Shown piece after piece: positions 5,937-12,336 of a stretch of DNA of 18,893 bases. The stretch is taken from assembly GCA_014802705.1 (NCBI GenBank), contig JAAVBR010000020.1:1-18893 (forward strand). The letters are read 5' to 3'. A program made the position numbers and the translations under genes. The notes under the pieces were generated by a model, which worked only from the letters and a program-made list of their open reading frames with translations, was not told the origin of the DNA and did not search any database. Every line of letters starts with the position of its first letter. The first letter of the stretch is position 1. Source of the DNA: a bacterium (lineage in GTDB: Bacteria; Pseudomonadota; Alphaproteobacteria; Rs-D84).

Positions 5937-8900
5937 ATGAAATACATCAGAATTTTATGCTTGGGTTTGTTTTTGTTCCCGTTTGCCGGGCATGCGGCGG
6001 GGGATTTTAATACCGCGGCGCAACTGTTGTCGGCGGCCAAAAATGCCGATATTCAACAGGTCCAGGCCTTGGTCAACAATGGGGCCGACATCAATTATGT
6101 GGACAGTACCGGGTTGTCCTTGGTGTGCACGGCGCTGATGAACAACGATTTGCGGGCGGCCCAGATTTTACAGATGTATGGCGCCGACGCATCCAAGTGC
6201 GATCGCCAGATCAAGCAATATAACAATCGCACCAAACCCAAAACGACAACCGGGGGATTATTTAGCGGGCTATCGTCCGCCCAGAGTATTACGTTGGCGG
6301 CGGCGGGGGCCGCCGTTGTCGTAGGGGGCCTGTTGTTATTGACCGATGTGTTTGATCCGGGCAACGACAATAATGCGGTGAACAATACCGGTGGCAACCG
6401 CCCCGGCGGTGATGGCGTGGTGCCCGGCGACACGACCAGCAGTCTGGAAATCCCCGTCGGCCCGGCATATTTTGACGTCAACGGCAATATTGATTACACC
6501 GTCGCGGCGTACCACACGAATTTATCCCAATGGGATCCGGCGGCCGGGGGCATTCGGGAACGGGATTTTAATTATTTTCGGCCCACGGTCCAGACCACGA
6601 ATAATTTCTTGGTCGATGGGTTGCCCGCGGAAATGCAGAACTATCTGTTGATGATGCATGGCTATTCATCCTTTGCCAACGGATACATGGGCCAAACAAC
6701 CATCCGGGACGAGGCACATAAACCCGTCAAATTGTCCAACAATGCCGGCGGGGGCAAACCGGTGGCCGTGGCCTTGATCACGGAAAACGGCGTCAGTCCC
6801 ACGGGATCCATTGCCCGTACGGATGTGGATGGACACGCCATTGGCATCACCTGGGCCGACAGTGCCGCCGCCACCAGCAATACGTACACCGCGGATAAAT
6901 ATTTGAACTTTGCCGCGCCCACGACATCGGACGGGAATCTGGTCTTGGGGGCGGAACAGGCCGGGTTTGACTTTTCGGGGTCGGGCACGGCGTTGAACCC
7001 GTTTGCGCGTGTGGATCAAAATGCGCTGGGGAAAATTGTGGCCGGGTGGGAATCCGGCGGGCGCGCGACGGGCGATCTGTTCGGGTTTATTCCCAACGGT
7101 CAATTGGGGGTGTATCGCACGGGGGGCGGTACCTATTGGTCGGATATTCCGGACGCCACGTCCGGCGCGGTTCTGGGGACGGTAACCAAGGCCGCCGCCG
7201 ACAGCGCAGAAACCAAAAAGATCGAGGTCGGGGATACCATCACCCTGAATGGTAAAACGTACAAGATTTCATTGGCGGCGGCGGATTCGGCGGTGACCGC
7301 GCCGACCATCACGGTGGGGGATCGGACCTTTGCCTTGGCGGCGGGGTCGACGATGCTGCGCGGGAAATGTCAATCGGAAACGGCGGCCGATTGTGAAAAT
7401 GTGTCGGATATCGCGATTTACCAGGGGACCGACGGATATTATTACGTCAACAGCACGGGCGGCGCCACGGTGGACGCGGTCTATGTGGTGGGGGACAACA
7501 ATATCTATGCCCAGAAAGAAAGCAAAGTCGCCGACATCAAAACGTACCAGGCCCTGTATAACGCGCGGTCCGGGGGTGGGGCGGTGATGGCCAATGCGAC
7601 CCTGAATCCGAAATCGCGCCTGGCGTCCTATACAACGATGCGGGATTTGCCGACGCTGTTTAACGTGGCGGGGAATACGGACAAGAAAACGGTTTTTGGC
7701 GGGCAAATCGATTTGTTCTATGACCAAGATGCAACGGACGCCACCAGCCAGGGCGGCTATGCCAATTCCATGTTTAATAATTACAACACGTCGTCGCCCA
7801 TCTTGGTCAATCCGGCGGGGGAATTTGCATTTGGGTCGGGCACCGACAAATCCACCGCGATTTTGGACGCGACATTTGAAAACTATGCGCCCGCCCTGTA
7901 CGACAGCAATCTGGAACACCTGTTTATGACCATCGTTGCGGTGGGTTCGGGGGCCAACCTGGCCGATGTGACCAGCATTGGGGACTATGAAAACAAACAA
8001 CTGTATCTGGCGGGGCGCACGGACGCGGATGGGAATAATTTCTTTTCGCGTAAATGCGGTATTGCCGGCGTCGGGATCAACGGGATTGATCCGTGGTGCT
8101 TTGCGGCGGCCGGGCCCACGCCCGAAATGGCGACCGCATCGGCGGCCGGGGCCGTGGCCGCGGTCAAGGGCGCGTTTTCATATATGAATAATAAACAGAT
8201 CTTTAATCTGTTGGCGTTGACGGCAGACGGGTATCTGTTGGGATCGGATGATGCCGGCACCCCGTACACCACGGACACATTGGCGGCGCATCTGCAGGAT
8301 ATGTACATATTGCCCGCCGAATATAATGCCAGTCAATTGACCGCGGCCGAATACCTGCGGGCGTTTGCCGATGTGTATGGGTACGGGATGATCAATTTGG
8401 AACGCGCCACGACCCCGGGGAAAAAGTTATATTATTATGACGGCAATAAAATTGTGTCGGCGTCGGGTAATGCGTTCTGGCGGTCGGCCACGGGGACGAC
8501 ATTCCGGACGTCGGCGGCGCTGAATCCGCGGGCGGCAACGGTCAGTGCATCGGTCTTTGACATGGTGGAAAGTGTCGACGGTTCCATGCGTTTGCCGCGC
8601 GTGTGGAAAAATGAATTGCACCTGAATGCGACGGACGCGCGCGGGCTGTATATGGGCGATGTCCTGGGCGAATTGCGCGTGCGCGATGACGCGGCGCGCA
8701 CCCGCACGGTGGATTTGGGCGGCCTGCGGTTTAGCATGGCGACATCGGACAAGGCCTATGCCGATCAGATGGGCGGCCTGGACACCATGGCGTTGGAATA
8801 TGATATGGGCCGCCTGAGCCTGGCCGCGGGGTATCAGCGGAACTTTACCGACGGCGCCGCACGTTTTGACGGCAATGCCCATCCGATTTTGGGCCTGGCG

Positions 8901-9656
8901 TCGAATGTGACGGGGTTGGATGCGACATATAACCTGGGGCGTCTGGCGTTGCATGGGCGGGCGTTTTCAGGGGCGATCACGGACGACGGCCTGTTGGAAA
9001 ATGATCCGACGGTGTCTGCGCAGTATGCGCCGGCGCGCCTGGGGCGAATGGCGGGGGCATCGGCCGGGGCCACATGGCATGGCGATCATTTTAGTCTGAC
9101 CACCGACATGGGAACCACCCGCGAAAGCGACACGGTCCTGGGGGCGGCAACGGGGGGATTGTTGAGTCTGGGCGGCGGTGACACCCGTTACGTCGATGTG
9201 GCGGCGACGTACCGCGTGACGGATGATGTGACGCTGCGCCCCCAATGGGCCATGGCCCGCACGCACGCCGATGCGGCCGGGGAAATGATTTTGGGGGCGA
9301 CGACGATTGAATCCGATGCGGCGTCCCTGGGGCTGGATATGGGGGGATTTTCGTTGACGGTCTCGCGTCCCTTGGGCGTGCGGCGCGGGGCGTTGCGGTA
9401 TGCGCATGCCGAATATGATGTCGTGGATGCGGATGACGACGCCTTTGACCTGGTTATACGTGACGCAGGCACGGCGGATATGGATCTGCGCCCCGACGCG
9501 CGGGAATGGCGGTTTGCCGGGTCGTACCGGCGTGCCTTGGGGCCGGCGACGGACGGGGCGGTGGGCTTTATCTATCGCGTGAATCCCAACCACACGCGCG
9601 CCTTTGGCAACGAAGGAATCCTGATGTTTAAAATCGCGCATCGCATGGGTATCTGA
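5937..9656 (+). CDS. Ankyrin-containing autotransporter with degenerate subtilase passenger
   Basis: A 1239-aa outer-membrane protein. The start at 5937 is chosen because AGAGAGA lies just upstream and the product opens with a signal peptide (1-20, ending GHA-A). Residues 24-88 hold about two ankyrin repeats. Residues 114-136 are a hydrophobic, membrane-like helix. Residues about 175-825 follow the layout of autotransporter subtilases (S8): VAVALITENGV at 276 at the Asp motif, IVAGW at 367 at the His motif, FIPNGQL at 384 like GVAPNAQ, KCG...WCFAAAG at 707-726, EMATASAAGAVA at 730 at the Ser motif, and YGYGMINLERA at 814. All three catalytic residues appear replaced. An extra insert lies at about 400-530. 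Residues about 890-1239 are a beta-barrel with alternating strands. The last residue is Ile rather than Phe or Trp. Autotransporter and subtilase kinship are fairly secure; the inactive-protease reading is inference. Confidence 0.85.
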   Translation: MKYIRILCLGLFLFPFAGHAAGDFNTAAQLLSAAKNADIQQVQALVNNGADINYVDSTGLSLVCTALMNNDLRAAQILQMYGADASKCDRQIKQYNNRTKPKTTTGGLFSGLSSAQSITLAAAGAAVVVGGLLLLTDVFDPGNDNNAVNNTGGNRPGGDGVVPGDTTSSLEIPVGPAYFDVNGNIDYTVAAYHTNLSQWDPAAGGIRERDFNYFRPTVQTTNNFLVDGLPAEMQNYLLMMHGYSSFANGYMGQTTIRDEAHKPVKLSNNAGGGKPVAVALITENGVSPTGSIARTDVDGHAIGITWADSAAATSNTYTADKYLNFAAPTTSDGNLVLGAEQAGFDFSGSGTALNPFARVDQNALGKIVAGWESGGRATGDLFGFIPNGQLGVYRTGGGTYWSDIPDATSGAVLGTVTKAAADSAETKKIEVGDTITLNGKTYKISLAAADSAVTAPTITVGDRTFALAAGSTMLRGKCQSETAADCENVSDIAIYQGTDGYYYVNSTGGATVDAVYVVGDNNIYAQKESKVADIKTYQALYNARSGGGAVMANATLNPKSRLASYTTMRDLPTLFNVAGNTDKKTVFGGQIDLFYDQDATDATSQGGYANSMFNNYNTSSPILVNPAGEFAFGSGTDKSTAILDATFENYAPALYDSNLEHLFMTIVAVGSGANLADVTSIGDYENKQLYLAGRTDADGNNFFSRKCGIAGVGINGIDPWCFAAAGPTPEMATASAAGAVAAVKGAFSYMNNKQIFNLLALTADGYLLGSDDAGTPYTTDTLAAHLQDMYILPAEYNASQLTAAEYLRAFADVYGYGMINLERATTPGKKLYYYDGNKIVSASGNAFWRSATGTTFRTSAALNPRAATVSASVFDMVESVDGSMRLPRVWKNELHLNATDARGLYMGDVLGELRVRDDAARTRTVDLGGLRFSMATSDKAYADQMGGLDTMALEYDMGRLSLAAGYQRNFTDGAARFDGNAHPILGLASNVTGLDATYNLGRLALHGRAFSGAITDDGLLENDPTVSAQYAPARLGRMAGASAGATWHGDHFSLTTDMGTTRESDTVLGAATGGLLSLGGGDTRYVDVAATYRVTDDVTLRPQWAMARTHADAAGEMILGATTIESDAASLGLDMGGFSLTVSRPLGVRRGALRYAHAEYDVVDADDDAFDLVIRDAGTADMDLRPDAREWRFAGSYRRALGPATDGAVGFIYRVNPNHTRAFGNEGILMFKIAHRMGI

Positions 9657-9660
9657 TAAA

Positions 9661-9690
9661 AAAATCCCGGGCTACGCCCGGGATTTTTTT
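9661..9690 (+). terminator. Terminator after the autotransporter gene
   Basis: A perfect 9-bp stem, ATCCCGGGC (9664-9672) with GCCCGGGAT (9676-9684), has a 3-base loop and runs into seven Ts. The A-run before it would let it also work on the minus strand. Confidence 0.92.
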
Positions 9691-9699
9691 CGCATGGGT

Positions 9700-9793
9700 G
9701 ACCCGGTTTGTCTGTGGCCAGAGCCAGGGTAACCCAACCGCCGGGTCAAACAGAAATCAGAAGAGGGTGGGGGGCCTAACAGCCGCTTTTTTT
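9700..9793 (+). other. Hairpin-forming noncoding stretch, possible small RNA
   Basis: GACCCGG (9700-9706) can pair with CCGGGTC (9741-9747). Inside this, TGGC and GCCA close a 4-base loop. An alternative stem can form from GTTTG and CAAAC. The stretch ends in a weak GGC/GCC stem followed by seven Ts (9787-9793). No promoter is obvious and I recognise no RNA family. The rest of 9794-9912 holds nothing I can support. Confidence 0.25.
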
Positions 9794-9917
9794 CTTTGTG
9801 GAGAGAGAAAAAGGTGCATGCCGTAAAAACACCCCCATCAAAAAAGACAACCATTGAACAAAAAACAATGGCTGGAGGTAAGAACTATATCAACGAATAG
9901 CGGGCTTATTTATGTAT

Positions 9918-10118
9918 ATCGGCCCCCTCCAACCTTCACACGAGATCAGAGGTATTTTAACGTGCCCTGGCACGCGTTGATAGAGGTTCTTATGCCTCTT
10001 TGCCGATATGCCGTATGTCATATCGACAAGGTTCACTATACCGTATTTAAGAAATAAAGTCTAGAAAAAAAACGCATTATTCCGGATGGTAAAAATCCCA
10101 TGAAAGCGGGATTTTTTT
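9918..10118 (+). ncRNA. Candidate structured RNA with three hairpins and a terminator
   Basis: AACCTT (9931-9936) and AAGGTT (10028-10033), helped by CGG/CCG outside, can close a multibranch structure. Inside are three hairpins: CGTGC/GCACG (9961-9974), AGAGG/CCTCT (9982-9999) and GATATG/CATATC (10005-10024). A second AGAGG at 9948-9952 could pair with the same CCTCT, giving an alternative fold. A clear terminator follows at 10091. A 67-codon frame starting from TTG at 9854 overlaps it. It has no ribosome site and its product resembles nothing I know, so I prefer RNA. I could not match it to 6S, tmRNA, SRP RNA or RNase P RNA. No clear promoter was found. Confidence 0.4.
10091..10118 (+). terminator. 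Rho-independent terminator
   Basis: AAAATCCC (10092-10099) pairs with GGGATTTT (10108-10115) around an 8-base loop, with seven Ts at 10112-10118. No recognisable gene ends immediately before it, which is part of the case for a noncoding transcript here. Confidence 0.8.
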
Positions 10119-10127
10119 AGGTAATAA

Positions 10128-10219
10128 TTCCCCTCCCCCGGAGGGGTGTCGACGTTAGTCGACGGGGAGGGTTTCCGACACCCCGGCCCGTTGGGCCACC
10201 CCTCTTGCCAGAGGGGAAC
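10128..10219 (-). repeat. CCCCTC/GAGGGG hairpin repeat, long copy
   Basis: The element is bounded by TTCCCCTC (10128-10135) and GAGGGGAA (10211-10218). It contains two CCCCTC hairpins and a GTCGAC-GTTA-GTCGAC palindrome (10148-10163). Bases 10194-10219 are an exact inverted copy of 67-92. The phrase AGGGTTTCCGACACCCC (10168-10184) recurs at 18096-18112. Confidence 0.75.
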
Positions 10220-10261
10220 GTTACACCGTTCTTAATCCCGCCATAAAGCACTTCCCTTTCT

Positions 10262-10355
10262 TGTCATTCCCGCGGCGGCGGGAATAGGGTCTCTCAACCT
10301 TAAAGCACTGTTCTTTAAATTTTATAGACCCACTCCCGCCGCCGCGGGAGTGACA
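10262..10355 (+). repeat. 94-bp TGTCA-ended repeat element, copy 1
   Basis: The ends are inverted: TGTCATTCCCGC and GCGGGAGTGACA. Each end is itself a CCCGC...GCGGG hairpin, and between them is an AT-rich spacer bounded by GGGTCT and AGACCC. A highly similar 93-bp copy lies inverted at 17923-18015. The size and terminal inverted repeats suggest a non-autonomous mobile element or a paired palindromic repeat unit. Confidence 0.82.
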
Positions 10356-10379
10356 AAGGTTTTTAAGTTCTAAATTTAG

Positions 10380-10404
10380 AACGTACCAGATCACAATGGA
10401 TCCC
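10380..10404 (+). repeat. Repeat fragment shared with 17875-17894
   Basis: Twenty bases (10385-10404) are present exactly, in inverted orientation, at 17875-17894. Together with the neighbouring shared pieces this shows that the two gaps are mosaics of the same repeat families. Confidence 0.65.
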
Positions 10405-10458
10405 GGTTCTTTGAAAAACAATTATCAATTGTTTTTCAAATTCAGTGCCGGGATGACG
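10401..10458. repeat. 50-bp palindromic repeat, copy 2
   Basis: Bases 10409-10458 are identical to 1-50. Here the left flank is visible: TCCCGG (10401-10406) pairs with CCGGGA (10450-10455), extending the palindrome beyond its 14-base AT-rich arms. It lies downstream of the minus-strand gene ending at 10504 and might act as a weak transcription stop for it. Confidence 0.85.
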
Positions 10459-10503
10459 GTGTGCGGGGACGCCGCCCACATGTTCAAGAGGGACGCCGCG
10501 GCG

Positions 10504-11097
10504 TTAGCCGGCGTTCTTCAGGGCATTGATTTTGGATATAAAGGCATTGCGCAATGTTTCCATATCTGCCCGAAAGGCTTTTTCGGCCTCAGAATTGTTG
10601 GCCGGGGCCTGGCCCTGGGGCGCGTCTTCCTGGGGCAGGTTCTTGGCATCCCCGGACGCACACGTACACGTGCCCGGCGCATACGATTGGAACCCGCCCC
10701 CGTACAGCGAACAATACCCGGCACAATGTGCCTCTAAAAACACGGCGGTGTAATTGACATCTTTTGTCGGATCCAAGTCTTTCTGACAATCCACTTTAAA
10801 TTCTGCACCCTCCATGCCCCAAACGATAATAGTGTCCTTTTCAACACCATTCTGACACAGGCTTTTAATCAAATGCGCTCCTGATAGATTTTTTGCTGTT
10901 GAATCTTTATTTATATCTTCAAATAACTGCCGTATGGCCTTACTCGCTTCTGCCGTAAAACTTATTTCTTTTTGATAAAATGTCGCCCCATTTACACTAA
11001 ACCCCTGCACCGCGTCTTCATACTTACCGGCGGCGGTGGCGTTTGTGGCCCCCAAAAATAATCCCAACAAAATGGCACACAGGCTGAATTTTTTCAT
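10504..11097 (-). CDS. Small secreted protein, unknown function
   Basis: A 197-aa protein I do not recognise. The start at 11097 is chosen over longer frames because it has GAGAGA just upstream, sits about 22 bases from a good promoter, and gives a signal peptide (MKKFSLCAILLGLFLGATNA, cleavage near TAA-G at 23). The mature part has a mixed helical first half, then C81, C104 and a cluster C125, C129, C144, C146. It ends in a Gln/Pro/Ala-rich linker and an amphipathic helix (about 169-195). It has fewer cysteines than the proteins at 2461-5077 and not their seven-residue spacing, so kinship is not claimed. It lies between repeats and the metalloprotease gene. Confidence 0.75.
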   Translation of the reverse strand: MKKFSLCAILLGLFLGATNATAAGKYEDAVQGFSVNGATFYQKEISFTAEASKAIRQLFEDINKDSTAKNLSGAHLIKSLCQNGVEKDTIIVWGMEGAEFKVDCQKDLDPTKDVNYTAVFLEAHCAGYCSLYGGGFQSYAPGTCTCASGDAKNLPQEDAPQGQAPANNSEAEKAFRADMETLRNAFISKINALKNAG

Positions 11098-11126
11098 ATT
11101 CTCTCGCTTTTGCTTTATCCACACGG

Positions 11127-11155
11127 ATTGTACCACAGGGCGGCGTTTGGCGCAA
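11127..11155 (-). promoter_or_regulatory. Promoter of the small secreted protein gene
   Basis: On the minus strand, TTGCGC (11150-11155) and TACAAT (11127-11132) are separated by 17 bases. A start near 11120 leaves a leader of about 22 bases containing the GAGAGA ribosome site. Confidence 0.65.
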
Positions 11156-11176
11156 CACGTTTCAGGGCAGGGCGGA

Positions 11177-11905
11177 TCATTTGCCCCCGAATTTTTTAAA
11201 TTGGCCATAGGCCATAATTTCCAGCGGATTCAGATTATACAGTTCCATATCCGCCGTCCCCTTTTCGGCATCGATAATCACGCCTTTGTATTGATCCTGG
11301 GCGATTTTGACCACCTGGGCCCCCAGCGCCGACATCCGCGGCACCAAATGATCGATCGCATGTTGATATTCGTGCCGCAAGGTTTCCAGGAAATATTCCC
11401 GGGCCGTTATACCGGATTCTTGGTGCATGGCCCGGTCCATCATATCGGGGTTCAAGACAATTTCCGGAAACTTGCCCAGCACCCGTCGAAAGCCGGCCAG
11501 GCTAAAGTCACGACTGGAAATCACCCGAATTTTGGGCAATTCGTGTTTTGCCACCATGTGGATGCGGGCGGTGGCTTCGTTGATCAAATGTTGCGCAAAA
11601 TCAATCCGTTGATCCCAATTCAGTTGATCAAAATTTTCATACATACGACCTAATTCCAGAACGTCGCCCAACGCCTGGTCAAACCGCCCCCGGATATAGA
11701 GCGCCAAGGCCTGGGCCTTGTCCCCTGGGACCCGTTGGTTGGCGGCCCGCAAGGCGGCCAGTTTATCCGAACGCGCGCCGGTCTGATTGGCGCGGGCGGC
11801 CAGACGGCTCAGTCCCACGTCAAACGTGGAATACGGGCCGGCGATCGCGTCCCGATCGGGGTTGTTGGCCGGTTCATCATTAAATGGCACATCTTCAATC
11901 TTCAT
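11177..11905 (-). CDS. Predicted HExxH zinc metalloprotease, leaderless transcript
   Basis: A 242-aa protein with no signal peptide, so probably cytoplasmic. The zinc-protease motif is HEYQH at 178-182, preceded by a helix (EYFLETLR). A possible third ligand is E229 in NPLEIMAY, 47 residues on. An HExQH core with a downstream P-x-E-x-x-A is common in phage-related and polyvalent-protein metallopeptidases, but I cannot assign a family. Residues 1-30 are acidic and probably flexible; 31-120 are helical. I chose ATG at 11905 because a near-consensus promoter ends only about 8 bases upstream, which places transcription start at the codon itself. Longer frames would start upstream of or inside that promoter. 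No terminator is visible before the next promoter, so read-through into the 11097 gene is possible. Confidence 0.72.
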   Translation of the reverse strand: MKIEDVPFNDEPANNPDRDAIAGPYSTFDVGLSRLAARANQTGARSDKLAALRAANQRVPGDKAQALALYIRGRFDQALGDVLELGRMYENFDQLNWDQRIDFAQHLINEATARIHMVAKHELPKIRVISSRDFSLAGFRRVLGKFPEIVLNPDMMDRAMHQESGITAREYFLETLRHEYQHAIDHLVPRMSALGAQVVKIAQDQYKGVIIDAEKGTADMELYNLNPLEIMAYGQFKKFGGK

Positions 11906-11912
11906 GGCCGGC

Positions 11913-11940
11913 ATTATATCAGAAATTCGAATAAATTCAA
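11913..11940 (-). promoter_or_regulatory. Near-consensus promoter of the metalloprotease gene
   Basis: On the minus strand, TTGAAT (11935-11940) and TATAAT (11913-11918) are 16 bases apart. The expected start point falls at about 11905-11907, on or beside the ATG. Confidence 0.75.
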
Positions 11941-11958
11941 CCGGCCGGGAATTTCTGC

Positions 11959-11987
11959 TTGCAAATTGATAAAACATCCGATACACT
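11959..11987 (+). promoter_or_regulatory. Promoter of tRNA-His
   Basis: TTGCAA (11959-11964) and TACACT (11982-11987) are 17 bases apart. The start point would be a few bases before the tRNA. It is divergent from the metalloprotease promoter. Confidence 0.65.
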
Positions 11988-12000
11988 GGGGCAACGTATG

Positions 12001-12077
12001 GCGGGCGTAGCTCAGCTGGTTAGAGCACCGGTTTGTGGTACCGGTTGTCGCCGGTTCGAATCCGGTCGCCCGCCCCA
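12001..12077 (+). tRNA. tRNA-His (anticodon GTG)
   Basis: A full cloverleaf. The acceptor GCGGGCG (12001-12007) pairs with CGCCCGC (12067-12073). The anticodon stem CCGGT/ACCGG encloses loop TTGTGGT, with GTG at 12035-12037. The T-loop is TTCGAAT. CCA is encoded (12075-12077). The base before the acceptor is G (12000) and the discriminator is C (12074), giving the G-1:C73 pair recognised by most bacterial histidyl-tRNA synthetases. Confidence 0.97.
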
Positions 12078-12082
12078 TGAAT

Positions 12083-12110
12083 AAAAAAATGCCCCATCGG
12101 GGCGTTTTTT
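12083..12110 (+). terminator. Terminator of tRNA-His
   Basis: GCCCC (12091-12095) and GGGGC form the core of a stem extended by an A-run before it and six Ts after it (12105-12110). Confidence 0.85.
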
Positions 12111-12130
12111 ATAACTTATACCTTATAACT

Positions 12131-12160
12131 AAAAAAAATCCCGCCCATCTGGGCAGGATT
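12131..12160 (-). terminator. Terminator of tRNA-Ala
   Basis: On the minus strand, ATCCTGCCC and GGGCGGGAT (12159-12151 with 12146-12138) pair around a 4-base loop and lead into eight Ts. Confidence 0.85.
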
Positions 12161-12169
12161 TTCTAATCC

Positions 12170-12245
12170 TGGTGGAGCTGATCGGACTCGAACCGACGAC
12201 CCCTTGCATGCCATGCAAGTGCTCTACCAACTGAGCTACAACCCC
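12170..12245 (-). tRNA. tRNA-Ala (anticodon GGC)
   Basis: A 76-nt cloverleaf on the minus strand. The acceptor GGGGTTG pairs with CAGCTCC and contains the G3:U70 wobble that marks alanine tRNAs. The anticodon stem CTTGC/GCAAG encloses ATGGCAT, anticodon GGC. The T-loop is TTCGAGT. CCA is encoded at the 3' end (12170-12172). Confidence 0.97.
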
Positions 12246-12256
12246 ATGTGCCGCTT

Positions 12257-12285
12257 ATTCTATATTTCTTCTTGCCAAATGTCAA
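12257..12285 (-). promoter_or_regulatory. Promoter of tRNA-Ala
   Basis: On the minus strand, a consensus TTGACA-type box (TTGACA/TTGACAT at 12280-12285) and TAGAAT (12257-12262) are separated by 17 bases. It overlaps the candidate frr promoter on the other strand. Confidence 0.75.
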
Positions 12286-12301
12286 ATCAATTTGCTAATC
12301 T
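12272..12301 (+). promoter_or_regulatory. Candidate promoter of the frr-bamA operon
   Basis: TTGCCA (12272-12277) and TAATCT (12296-12301) are separated by 18 bases, with frr starting at 12337. The match is moderate. A promoter is expected here because the only thing upstream is a divergent tRNA gene. Confidence 0.4.
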
Positions 12302-12336
12302 TTTTTTATCAAATTTCGTCTAAGGGAGATTTTATT

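Noticed and set aside
9817..9825. ATG-CCG-TAA mini-ORF after an AAAAAGG stretch, like a ribosome-stalling leader
   Set aside because: No gene follows it, and such a three-codon match is expected by chance.
9868..9900. Short frame MAGGKNYINE considered as a tmRNA tag
   Set aside because: tmRNA tags normally end in small hydrophobic residues such as ALAA. No tRNA-like domain is present nearby on either strand.
9854..10057. 67-codon frame starting with TTG
   Set aside because: It has no ribosome site, a rare start codon, and overlaps several hairpins before a terminator. A noncoding RNA is the better reading, but this is not certain.
10128..10458. Regular hairpins considered as a CRISPR array
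   Set aside because: The units differ in sequence and spacing, there are no equal-length unique spacers, and no cas genes are present.
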